The translations under genes were made by a program, and so were the position numbers. From contig NC_090967.1 of NCBI RefSeq assembly GCF_040807025.1, positions 7,246,001 to 7,310,000 of the forward strand: a DNA stretch of 64,000 nucleotides. Reading direction: 5' to 3'. Shown here piece after piece: positions 40,801-50,900 of this stretch (positions are counted from its first letter, which is position 1; each line of letters begins with the position of its first letter). The DNA comes from Struthio camelus. Its lineage: Eukaryota > Chordata > Aves > Struthioniformes > Struthionidae. The notes under the pieces are model-generated. The model was given only the letters and a program-made list of their open reading frames with translations, did not search any database and had not been told where the DNA came from.

Positions 40801-43800
40801 CCCACCCTCCCGCCTGGCTGCCCGCTCTGCCCTGGTGCCTTCCCTCCTGTGCCCTCGCGAGGTGCCGGGCCTGGTGGATGGAGGCGAGCTGCATAGTCAA
40901 GGGTGAGGACCAGGGTCTGCCACCACCTCCTGCCCAGCCTGGCCGGCCCTGGGGAGTGTCGGCAGCTCTGACGCTCTCTGTCTCGGGACTGGCCCACGGT
41001 GGTGAATCAGCCCTACAGTGGGGCTTGTTCCACCCCACGATGAGGCTTCCTGTCCCTTGCGGTTACCGTTTAGTGTCCAGGAAACGAAGCAGTGACGCAA
41101 AATGTTGTGCTCGGCATGCGGTTAGCTCAGCCCTCCCTCCCCGCTCCCCACGGCTGTTGTAACTGCTCTTAGGAGGTTTTGCCCTGGCAAGGATCTCAGC
41201 TTGACAGACCCCGGTCTTATAAACACAAGGTGCTGCTTGGAGCTATGCAGGAGAGTATCCGATTATTTAAGTATTTTTCCTGCGGCCGTGCTTGGAAACC
41301 CCCAGGCAAGGATCTGGGCTCCATCATTTTTGCCACTGCATTGGCTTTAAAATAAAAATAAAAAGCATAGCTTCCTGCCCCGGGCTGGTGGCAAGTTTAG
41401 ACCGTTCTCCCAAGCAGAGCCCAGCGTGGGGGCCTGGCCGAGGACCTTTGGTGCAGGGGCAGGGGGGAAGCGGGACAGAACTCCCTGGAGCACCCAGTTC
41501 CCTGGCACCGTTGTCTCACCCTTGACTTTGGAGATGAGGGTCCCTGCGGCCGTCAGGGTCTCCAGGGTGTTGAGCAGCGGGTACTTGTTGATGACCTGGC
41601 GCAAGACGCGCAGGGCTTCTCCCAGGCACTCATGGGCCAGCGGCCGCTGCGACTCCTTGGGGTCTGCAAGAGAAGGGGGTTGAAACGGCACGACTGGCAT
41701 GGATGTGGCATGTGCGTGCACACACGTGTTTGTGCATGCACACGTGTGTGTGGTGATTCGCATGCACCATACGGGCACCCCCGGCAGGCCACCCCGGAGG
41801 CCAGCCTGCCTCTCCCTCGCCCCACGCGTGCTGGCCGGTGGGGCACGTGCCGGGCTGTCCCAGTCCCTCCATCTTGCCAGCAATGCAGCCGATGGTTAAA
41901 CCGGCCGGTGCGTACCCCCAGCCCGGCACAGCAGTGGGCTGGGGGCAGCGGGACCTTTTGGGTATTAAATTTGTCCTTGTTAATTGATTGGTGACAGTGG
42001 ATATTCGCAGGGGTGAGGACAGGGCACCGGCGTGTCCCTGGGGCCAGGCTAGCTGCTCCCTGCAAGCCCGGTGCCCGTGGCTGGAGGAGAAGCAGCCCTG
42101 GAGTGACCTTGGCACCAGGAGGCGCCTGGCCGCGCGCCCGGCGCTGGGGCTCGGGGCAGGGTGCTGGCAGCCTTTTTAGGAAGTGAAGAACCTCACGTAG
42201 GGAAGCGCCGAGGAGGGGGAAGGGAGTCTGGCAGCACCGCTGCCCGGCCGGGCAAACCCTCCTCCCCTCCCAGCCCCCATCTCAGGGTCGGGAAGGAGTT
42301 TCCTCTGCTTCCTCTCACATTTCCAGGCCCCTTCCGGAGTGGGAAACAGGGAGAGCAGAAGGGCTGGGAACGGGGCTGGGAACCGAGGCCTGGCTGGGCT
42401 GGACGGGCGGAGAAGGGAGCGGGACTCTCCAAAATCACCGCTGCATCCCGCAGGTCAAGCCTGGCTGCTGGTGCTGCTGGGACCTGCTCCGCTTCGCCCC
42501 ACGGCGCCAGCCTGCCCTGGCACCTCCGTGAACGTCTCCGGCAGGACAGGTCCGCCAGGGCCGGCCCCAGCCTCCCGCTGTCTCCCGCGCTCTTTGCCGT
42601 CTCGGGACGGCGCTGGCAGCCCCCTGCACCGCCCCAGCTCTCCCAGCCCGTTGGCTTGGCCTAGAGCAAACTGGGTGCCAGCAGCAACTGCAGGACCCAA
42701 GGGGGGACGGCAGCAGGATGGGTCCTGGTCCAGTTCAGAGCAATTTCCTCCCTGCCTGGAGAGACCCACGTTTTCCAGGGAAAGCTGAGGCATCGCCTTC
42801 CCGGCCCCGTCCCATCCCCATCCAGGCAGTGCCGTGCTCATGGGCTGGGCACCCCCGTTTTCCACTGCAACTGATGATGCGTCAACATGTTTGCAAAGCC
42901 AGTGCCGAAAACAGGGTGTCATGTGACCCCCCCCCGCAGCCCCACCTCGCCGCGGGGACGGTGAGATAGCAGCCGTTTCCTCTGCCTCCCCGCGGCGAGG
43001 ACGCGCTGCCGCGGCCCCCGGCCCTCCGGCCCCGCGCCCGGCCCGGCACCATCGGCCCCATCCCGCCGGCCGCCCGGCGAGGCTGGGCCGGGGGAGCTGG
43101 GGGGCCGTGCCCGGCACCCCGGGGGGCCGGGGGGCCCTGCCAGCCAGCTGGCACCGCCGCGCTGTAAACAGGAAAGCGGGCGGATGAAAATAGCTCATGG
43201 GCAGGAAGTCATGTTATCCTGGCTCCGAGCTCCCAGCAGCCACCCACCACCGTCTCGCCCCGCTCGGTCCCGCGGCCCCCGGGGACCCGCCGCGCTTGGG
43301 GCTCCCGAGGGACCCGCTGTGCTGCGGGGCTCCCCATCCCTCCCCACCAGGGCAGGGACCCCCGCCGTGGGTCCGGGTTTGTCCAGGCTCCCCAGCGCCC
43401 AGGCACCATCCGGGCCTGCGGGCGGTTGATCCAGAGCATCATGCTGGTGCCGGTGGCATCGGTGCGCGTGGCCCCAGGGTGCCCCCGGGGCCGGGAGCCG
43501 CCAGGGACACTCACCGTCGCGCAGCACCACGTCCCGCAGGTTCTCCAGGGCGTCCGCGAAGCGGGCCACGTCCGTCAGGAGATGGGAGATGTCCTCCACG
43601 TCGATGAAGGGGCCTTCCCCGCCGTCCATGGGGCTGTAGGACGTGGGGGTCTTGTGCCCCTTGGGCAGGGCCCGGGGGGCCGCAGCGGTGAGGGGGAAGC
43701 CGGCAGCGCTGGCATGGCGGCTGAGGCTGGTGGGGCGCTTGAGGGTGCCTACGGCGCTGGGGCTGGTGCTGAGCTTGGAGCTGCCGGGGGACGGGTCCCC

Positions 43801-46217
43801 CGAGCTGGAGCCGGGCGCCTCCAGGCAGTCCTTCCGGGACAGGTCCTGGGGATCGAGGACGAGCGTGAGGCCCCGGGGCACGGCAGCGACCCTGGTCGGG
43901 GCTGAGACAGGACTCCCGGGTCCCCGGGTGACCCCCTTCTCTAAGCGACTTGCAGTCGTGCCCTGCCTCAGTTTCCCCAGTCAGGCATGCTGGCAGAGCC
44001 CGAGAGCGGAGCAGCCCGGCCGCGCCGCGGGGATGCGGCGCAGCCCTCCCCAGCCCGGCATTGCCAGCGCTTTGGGTCCGTCCCCAGGGGATCTCGCGCT
44101 GGGGGCTGCCGCTGCAGCAGGACAGGTTTGGGGCTGGCGGTAAACGGTGCCAGGAGCAGCAGGGCCGTCTCGGGGGAGAGAGACAGCGACTCTGCCAGCA
44201 GGAAGACAACCGAGCTGCTCAGAGAGGCTGGCAGGCGTCGGGCGGCCCGTCGGGCCGAGCCCTGCTGTTCCCGGTGCGGGGCCGGTCCCGGGGCGAGGGC
44301 TGCGGGCAGCCCCCGGCAGCTGGCATTGCCCAAGGCCCCCCGGGCTCCCTGCAGACAAACCTCCCCCAGCACTGGGGTTTCACAAGTGGGCATGGGCTCC
44401 GAAACCGCAGGCCACGCGCCGGCACGGCTGCCTGGTCCCCTGGGCGCCCCGGGCCCCCGCCACCTCCCGGGGATCCTGGTTTGCCATTTCCAGGTGAGCA
44501 CACAACAGCCCCGCGCCACTGCCTTGTCCCTGCCGGCACCCGCCGCTCGCCGGCGTCCCCCGTCCCCGGGGGGCCCGGGCGCCCCGGGGGGCTGAGCGAC
44601 GGCAGGATCTGGCCCCACGTATCCCTTCCTCTTTTTCAGCCTGTCCCATCCCCAGGTCGGCCATGTCCCTGCCCCGCAGATGCCTCTGCTGGGGATGGCG
44701 CCGGGGATGGCGGACGCCATTCAGGCCACTACCTTTGCAGAAACCTCGTGGACTGAGGGAGCCCCGGATTTCCCAGGGGGAAGTAGCCCTGAGGGAGAGG
44801 CTGGTGCCAGGAACCGCCCTGGGGACGAGGGAGAGGGCAGGCCCCAGGGAGGCAGCCACGGAGCCGGGGCGCTTTCCAGCTGCCCACGCAGCTTTGCCAG
44901 GCGCCAGCCAGGGCCGGAGGGGGGGTCCTGCAGCTGCCTTGTCCCCCCAGAGGCTCTCAAGTGTCCCCAGAGCATGACACAAGTGTGTTGGGCCTCAGCA
45001 TCCCTGGCGGGAGGCTGTCAGCTCGCTCTCGCCTACACGGGGGGGGGCGGAAGTCGTGCTCGCTACTGATGGGGCAGATGCACCGAGCGCCTTCCTCCCG
45101 GGAACGGCTGGGCCGGGAGCACAAGGCTCCCTTAGACAACAAAAAAACCAAGCACTGAAGCCCCCAAAGCTGCCCTTGGGGCTACAAAGGGCTGGTTGCA
45201 CCCAAGGCCCCCACCCCAAAACGGCTGGGGCCAGCCCAGCCCCCAGCGGGGCCAGCGGAGCCCACCCGGCTCCCCGCGGGGTGCGGGCAGCCCCGGAGCG
45301 CCCCAGCGTACCGTCAGCCGCACGCTGGGCGCGTGGGGCAGCGAGTCCAAGGAGTGTTTGGGCGAGCTGGATTTCCCCCTGCGGTGCCCAGCAGAGTAGG
45401 GGCTGTAGCTGTTCTTGCCAGCCGTCCGTCGGCTGAGCATCCCGCCGGCCGGCTAGCCCCAGGGCCCGCAGGCTGGGCCGCCCTTGGGCCCCACTCCCGG
45501 GGGGCGGTGGGCTCGGGCACGGGGACAGGCCCCCCTGGCTAGGGAGCCGCCGGCGGGGCCGTGGTGCCCGGCCACCCCGCAGTGTCAGCGAGGACCTGCA
45601 CGCTGCGTGGGCTGGGGCGGGCGCACGGTGCGCGCGCAGTGCCGGCGGGGTGCGCGGACACCCCCAGCTGCCCCGCCGAGCCCAGGCGCTTCCTCTGGCC
45701 CCACTCCAGCACCCGCTGGGGCGGCGGCGTGGAAATAAAGAGGTGGCTGAGCCCGTGGGGCTCCCTGCTCCCGCTCCCCAGCCTCTGGGCAGCCCGGGGG
45801 CTCCCGCTGCCCTCCCGAAACCCGCTGCCCCAGCCGCCAGCCTACCTGCTGCCCCAGCGCCCCGTTGCCCCGCTCGCCCTCACTGGCCCCGGCCGGCCCT
45901 TCGGCTGCCGCCCCGTCCCCTTCGTCCGGGGCAAAACCCCGCTCGGGTCCCCAGGAGCAGGGTGCTTCCTCAGCGCCCTCCTCCTCCTCGCCGCCCCTCT
46001 CGCTGCCCCCATCCCTCCGGCCCGTCGTGCTCCCCCTTGCTGCTCACGGCTCTTCCCCGTCGGGCCATGGGTGCCCCACAGCATCACCCCCCGGTGCGCG
46101 GCCCCCCGGCCGCCCGGGGTCACTCACCGGCAGGGTCTGCGGCACCGGGCTTCCTGCCCGGCTCTTCTTAGATATCGAGGGGGTTTTAATTAACTCGCGT
46201 TTCTTCCGTGAGAACAT
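25833..46217 (-). CDS. ARHGAP45: Rho GTPase-activating protein 45 (HMHA1), complete
   Basis: ARHGAP45 is a blood-cell-enriched F-BAR RhoGAP that acts on Rho-family GTPases at membranes; in human it is the source of the HA-1 minor histocompatibility antigen. Coding exons on the minus strand: 46217-46128, 43845-43515, 41663-41520, 40076-39992, 39430-39358, 38817-38739, 37783-37646, 37140-37076, 36374-36264, 35550-35470, 34826-34647, 33990-33853, 33526-33336, 32891-32731, 32268-32191, 31782-31681, 31288-31125, 30359-30171, 29826-29689, 28107-27866, 27530-27269, 26941-26839 and 26332-25833. They sum to 3645 nt or 1214 aa (human 1136). The F-BAR domain spans about residues 265-580 (VDVMLQRCEGGVDAAL, RRLEHEKRRKEIKE, TYRTCVADANTQKQELED). 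The C1 zinc finger, about 712-757, keeps H-x10-C-x2-C-x10-C-x2-C-x4-H-x2-C-x7-C. The RhoGAP domain, about 785-985, has the arginine finger in GIYRVNG (R804). The start MFSRKKRELIKTPSISKKSR matches human. The Ser/Asp-rich tail retains NTNQSNN. Confidence 0.96.
45312..45440 (-). CDS. ARHGAP45: Alternative first coding exon of ARHGAP45
   Basis: An ATG at 45440-45438 opens 43 codons (MLSRRTAGKNSYSPYSAGHR and on to SVRLT) that end at the donor ACG|GTACGC (45312). The phase is 0, so it joins exon 2 (DLSRKDC) in frame exactly as the canonical first exon does. The sequence is basic and Ser-rich like the canonical N terminus and lies inside canonical intron 1. Use of this exon is inferred; a homologous alternative start in other species would confirm it. 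Confidence 0.7.
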
Positions 46218-47700
46218 CTCTGGCGGTGGCCGGCCCCACGGCCCGTGGCGAGCCCCCTCCTCGCGGCTGCCCGGGGCCCGTGCACGGCGGCGGCGGCCCC
46301 GCGGGTGCTTCGCTCCTGGCGCCGCTCTCCCACCCTGCCGACCACATTAGCTGGTGCAAACTGTCAGGCCGGCGCATGTGACGCCGCCTTATTTCCTCAT
46401 TGGGTTTGCAGGCGAACCTGAAACAGGAAAAGCCAAATGCGCGCTGAGGGCGCGAGGCAGGGAGGAAGGGGGCCGCGGGGGGCTCCGGCGCCCGGTCCGG
46501 GCTCGCAGGAGGCGGCAGGGCCAGCACCCGCGGGGGACGGCGGCTCTGGCAGCTCTTTGCCGTGGGGTTTCCCTGTGTCGCCCCGGAAGGGCTATTCACT
46601 CACCCGCGTTCATCCACGCGGCGTTATTTTCAGCTCACACCAGAGCAACCAGAGACACATAGGGAGTAAAATCCCGGTGCGAGAGGGACAGCTGCGGGCC
46701 CTGGGGTGCTCCGAGCGGGGCAGGATGGGGATGCGGGCGATGGAGGTCCAGGGATGCCTCTGCCACGACATGGCGGCTCCCGCCTGATCCTGCCCCTGGC
46801 CTGGGGCCGCCGCGGCTGGTCCCTGGGCTGGCTCCCAGCCCCTTCCTGCAGCCTGGGCTCCCCCAGCCCCGCTGCCGGCACCTGGCGGGGCGGCTCGAGG
46901 GCTGGACCCTGGCTCTTCCCCAGGGAAGACTCCCTTTGGCAGAGCTCAGCCAGGGCTGCTGGGGCTGGGGTGCTGCTGTGGGGGATGCCCAGTGCCAGAC
47001 CTGGACTGATGCTGTCTCTCCTGTGCCATCTACCGGCCACAGAGCCGGGAAACCGCAGCTGGAAAATCCCGGCCCGCCTGGGGCGAGCAGGGGCTGGGGT
47101 TCCCCAGGCCGCAGCAGGCGCCAGCTCCCTGCCTGCTGCAGCGTCAGCCCCTTCCCCACCGCCGTGCCTGCCGTGCAGCGTGGCTGGGGCCTGGTGGCTG
47201 CCGGCCGCGCCGTGCTGCAGCTGCTGGAGCCTGGCGTCGGGCTCCGAGCGGGCAGTGATGGGCTGGGATCACGGAGCAGGCCGGGGATCTGGGCGCGCGT
47301 TAGCCACGGTGGTGAGGAGCAGCAGTGGGGCGAGCGCAGCTGTGCCAGTATATGCATGTGTGCACACGTGTGTGTATAAGTGCCTGTATGTAAGTGTACA
47401 CATGCATGCCTATATGTACACTGCGTGCACACATGTATGTGTACATGCGGGTGTGTACGCGTGTGCCTGTACAGGAGCGTATGTGCAGGCACACGTGTGT
47501 GCAGCTCTCCACCTGCGTGTGAGTGCACGTCCCTACGCAAGTGTGTGCACAGCCGCCGGTCCGCATGGGCGCGCGTGTGGGCGTGCACGCGGGGGTGCGC
47601 GCAGCGCTGCAGGTGTGGCCGGCTGTGCACACCTGGGCGTGCAGGTGTGCGCGCGCGTGGGTGTGCCCGCGTGTGCGCGCGCGTGCCCACGGCCGAGGGG
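46218..47700. promoter_or_regulatory. ARHGAP45-CNN2 divergent intergenic region
   Basis: The two genes start 1.77 kb apart in opposite directions. Upstream of ARHGAP45, at 46385-46435, the minus strand has CCCAATGAGGAAAT and TTTTCCTGTTTC, which offer CCAAT and ETS/PU.1-like GGAA cores that would suit a leukocyte gene. The middle holds no recognisable gene. The long open minus-strand frame across 46635-48005 is compositional. Confidence 0.5.
47345..47700. repeat. Alternating purine-pyrimidine (TG/CA/CG) tract
   Basis: Degenerate TGTG/CACA/CGCG dinucleotide runs (for example TGTGCACACGTGTGTGT and GTGTGCGCGCGCGTG) extend over about 350 bp. Such alternation is prone to Z-DNA. It lies 280-640 bp upstream of the CNN2 start codon. 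Confidence 0.85.
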
Positions 47701-47720
47701 TTCCTGCTGTGCGGGGCCGA

Positions 47721-47814
47721 CCCCCCCCCCCCCCCCACCCCGGGGCCGACCCCCCCCCCCACCCCGGGCCCCGTGTCCTGGTCCTGGGGCGCAACCCCCC
47801 CCCCCCCCCCCCCC
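47721..47814. repeat. Three poly-C tracts upstream of CNN2 (G-quadruplex potential on minus)
   Basis: C runs of 16 (47721-47736), 11 (47750-47760) and 20 (47795-47814) are separated by short GC-rich linkers. The minus strand therefore carries long G runs able to form quadruplexes. Homopolymer lengths may be unreliable in the assembly. Confidence 0.9.
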
Positions 47815-47836
47815 GCCGCGATCCGGCCGCTCCTGC

Positions 47837-47878
47837 CCTTATTTGGGCATTTTGGCCTCGCCCAATCAGCGCGCGGGG
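47837..47878 (+). promoter_or_regulatory. CNN2: CNN2 core promoter: CArG box and CCAAT box
   Basis: CCTTATTTGG at 47837-47846 is a perfect CArG box (CC, six A/T, GG), the binding site of SRF. CCAAT follows at 47862-47866, within CCAATCAGCGCGCGGGG. Both lie 105-146 bp before the ATG. Calponin-family and other actin-cytoskeleton genes are known SRF/MRTF targets, so the site fits the gene's biology. Confidence 0.85.
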
Positions 47879-47982
47879 GCGTGGCCAGCCCCGCCCAGCC
47901 CCACCCCTCCCGGTGCCGCCCCGGCCCCGCTCCGGTGCCGCCGCTCCGCTCCGCGCCGCGCCGCTCCCCTGCCCGCCGCGCC

Positions 47983-50900
47983 ATGAGCAGCTCCCAGTTC
48001 AACAAGGGCCCTTCCTACGGCCTCTCCGCCGAGGTCAAGAACCGGGTGAGCCGCCGGGGCACCGGGGCATCACGGGGTCGCGGTGCCTCCGGGGACTCTG
48101 GAGGGTCCCGGAGCGCCCGGGGGCCCTGGAGAGCTGGGGGGGTCCCGGTGCGCCCGTGAGCCCGGAGCGACTGGGGTTCCCAGTGCATCCGGGGGCCCTG
48201 GAGAGCTGGGGGGGTCTCGGTGTGCCTCTGAGCCCGGAGCGACTGGGAGGTCCCGGAGCGTCCGGGGGTGCCCGGCGGGGCCTGCGGGGTCCCGGCGCAG
48301 TGGCTTCAGTGGGCCGGGGGCGCAGGGGGTCCCGGGCAGCGTTTCCCGGCTCTGCCCCCCGGCTCTGCGGGGTCCCGGTGTGGCGGGTGCCCCCCGCACC
48401 ACTGCGCGCTGCCTCCCCGCTGCTTCAGCTGGATTCAGCAAGACGCCAGCCAGTCTGACTGGCCCTACTGGAGGTGACGTCGCCAACTGGGAACCAGTTA
48501 AACCAGCGCCACCTTCCCAGGCCACTGGAGAGGGGGCTGTGGTGGGATCCGCGCTGGTGCCAGACAGCCCCCTCGGCCCCCTCCTGCCCCTGCTGCAAAG
48601 CCCCCGCGCTTGCGGCGGGCTGGAAGGAGGAATTCACCCAGGCACAGAACCCGCTCGTCGGCCAGCGGGATGCTGCCGCTGGCCCGCGTGATGCTGCGGC
48701 GCGGGGGCTGCGCGGGGGCGCGCGGCCGGAACGACGGACGGTTCGTGTGTCCCACCCAGCGGCTCCCTGCGTCCCCGGGGTGCCAGGACGGGTGGACGGG
48801 CCGTCTGTCGCTCCCAGGGCAGCCCCGGACCCTCCCGGGGGCTCCTCTTGCCCCTCTGCCTCTTGCGAAAGCTTTGCACCGCCGCCTTCCCGTGCTGCTG
48901 CTGGGTCGGGATGCCGGCAGCGGCGCTGGCTCTGCTGCGGCTTTTCAGCGCTCCCTCCCCGTGCGCGGGGGAGAGGCAGCGGTGGGGCACCCGTCGGGCC
49001 CCGCAGGCAGCTCCCTGCTCGGCCCCTTGGGACGGGCGATCCCCAGGGCTACCGGAGAGGGAAACTGAGGCTCGGGCAGAGATTGCCGCCAGGGCAGCAG
49101 TCGGAGCTGGCTCAGGGGTCACTGCAGTTCCCGTCTATGCTTGGATGGACGGACAAGGGTGACAGGCCCGGCGTCACCCGCGGGTGGAGAGCCAAGCGTC
49201 CCCTGCCACGCAGGGCACAGCCGTCCCTGGGTGCTGGTTCGGCACGGCAGGTCCGTGCCGGGGGGGAGGGCTGGGAGTGGGGGTTCAGGCTCTGCCTCGG
49301 AGCCTTTTTCCCACCCTGAACAGGGATGGGCTTTGCACCCCGCGTCTCCCGCCGGGCCGGCGGGGTCCGTTTCCCTTTCCTGGCAGCTGGTCTCCATTTG
49401 GGAGGAGGCGCTCGCATTCCTGGCATAGCCGCGGTGACCGAGGAATCTGCCGGGCGGCGTGTTCGGGCCCCGCGGGAGGGAGCGGCGTCGGCATTGCCGC
49501 GCGGCGAGGGAGCCGCGGGTCCCTGGCGGCACCCGGCCGGCTCCGTGGCCTGCTGCCGGCCCCCGCGCTCAGCTCCCGCTCCCCGGCAGCTCCTGCAGGC
49601 TCGGGGCCGGCGGTGGTGTCCCTGGGGCTGCCGAGGGCACGGCGAAGGATTTCTCCCTCCCCCGACCTGCCGACGGGGGCAGGTTTAACCTCCCGGCCGG
49701 AGGAAGCGCAGGGGCTGAGCTCCGTCCCGCCTGGGGCGCGGGATGGTTCGTAGCTGAGCGAGGAGCAGTTCTTGGCCTGTCGTCAGGGGTCAGCTCCTGA
49801 ACGAGGAGCCCTTTCCTGCCCCGTGTCCGTAGCTGCTCACGGCTGCTAGAGGCGCTCCGGCCCTCCCAGTGGCAGGCGAGCGTCCCCTCCGGCCTGGCGC
49901 TCGGGGCTGATTTCCCCATGCAGACAGGGAGAAAGCTGGGGCCTCGCGGAGGGAGCCTGCTTCCTCCCTCGGCCCACGCAGGCGGTTCCTCCTCTTCCTC
50001 TTTGAAAGTTTCAGAAGTTTCTGGGCTGCCGTGCGGCGGGCGCTGAGCTCTGCAGCTCGCGCCGGGTGCGGCCCGTGCCGGGGTTGGGCGCAGCATCGCG
50101 CCCGGCCCCGCCGGGCTGCTCCCGCTCCCCGCAGCGCCCGTGAAGACAGGCCTAAAGCAGCTGAAAGACGGCGATTGGGGATGCTGGGGTGAGGGGGATG
50201 TTTCCCCTGGTGAGGGGGTCACACCGCATCTTTAAACCCGGCTGCGCCGGTGGTCCCCGGCGCCCGGGCTCTGCCTGCCCCTCCGTGGGGCCGCTGCTTC
50301 GTTCCTTCCTTCCTTCCTCCTCTCGCAGGCTGCTCTCGCTGCTGCTGAATCTGGGCTTCCTCTGCGCCAGGAAGCTGTAGCTGATCAAACGTCCCTTTGG
50401 CCGCCCGGACGGCCTCCCGCGTGCCGCAGGGATGCGGGACGCGCCGGCTCCTGCGGAGCCGGGGGACGCGGTGGTGGGGCCGGCCCGGCCGCGGCTGCTG
50501 CGCCCGGGCCTCTCCGCGGCCCTGCCGTGGGTGGGAGCTGCCCCCTCGCGCCGGCGGCCACGGCGGGGAGGCGCCTGACCTGCCCCCTCGCCCTTCCCTC
50601 CCAGCTCGCCCAGAAGTACGACCCGCAGAAGGAGGCCGAGCTGAGGACATGGATCGAGAGCGTCACCGGGCAGCAGATCGGGCCCGACTTCCAGAAGGGG
50701 CTGAAGGACGGCGTGATCCTCTGCGAGTGAGTGGTGCTCACGGGGCGATGCCGAGCCCAGCGTGGCATGGCGGGGGCCGGGCCCCTCGGACCCCAGCCGC
50801 TGCCGGGCAGGCTGGGTGCGGCCGAGCCCTCGCCAGCGGGCGCTGCCGCCTGCCGGGAGCCGCGGGGTTTCCGTGCAGGATGTGCTTGCTGGGCAGTCGC

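Noticed and set aside
46635-48005. 456-codon minus-strand open frame between ARHGAP45 and CNN2
   Set aside because: It runs through the TG/CA and poly-C repeats (His-Thr and Gly-rich translation) and over CNN2 exon 1; a composition artefact.
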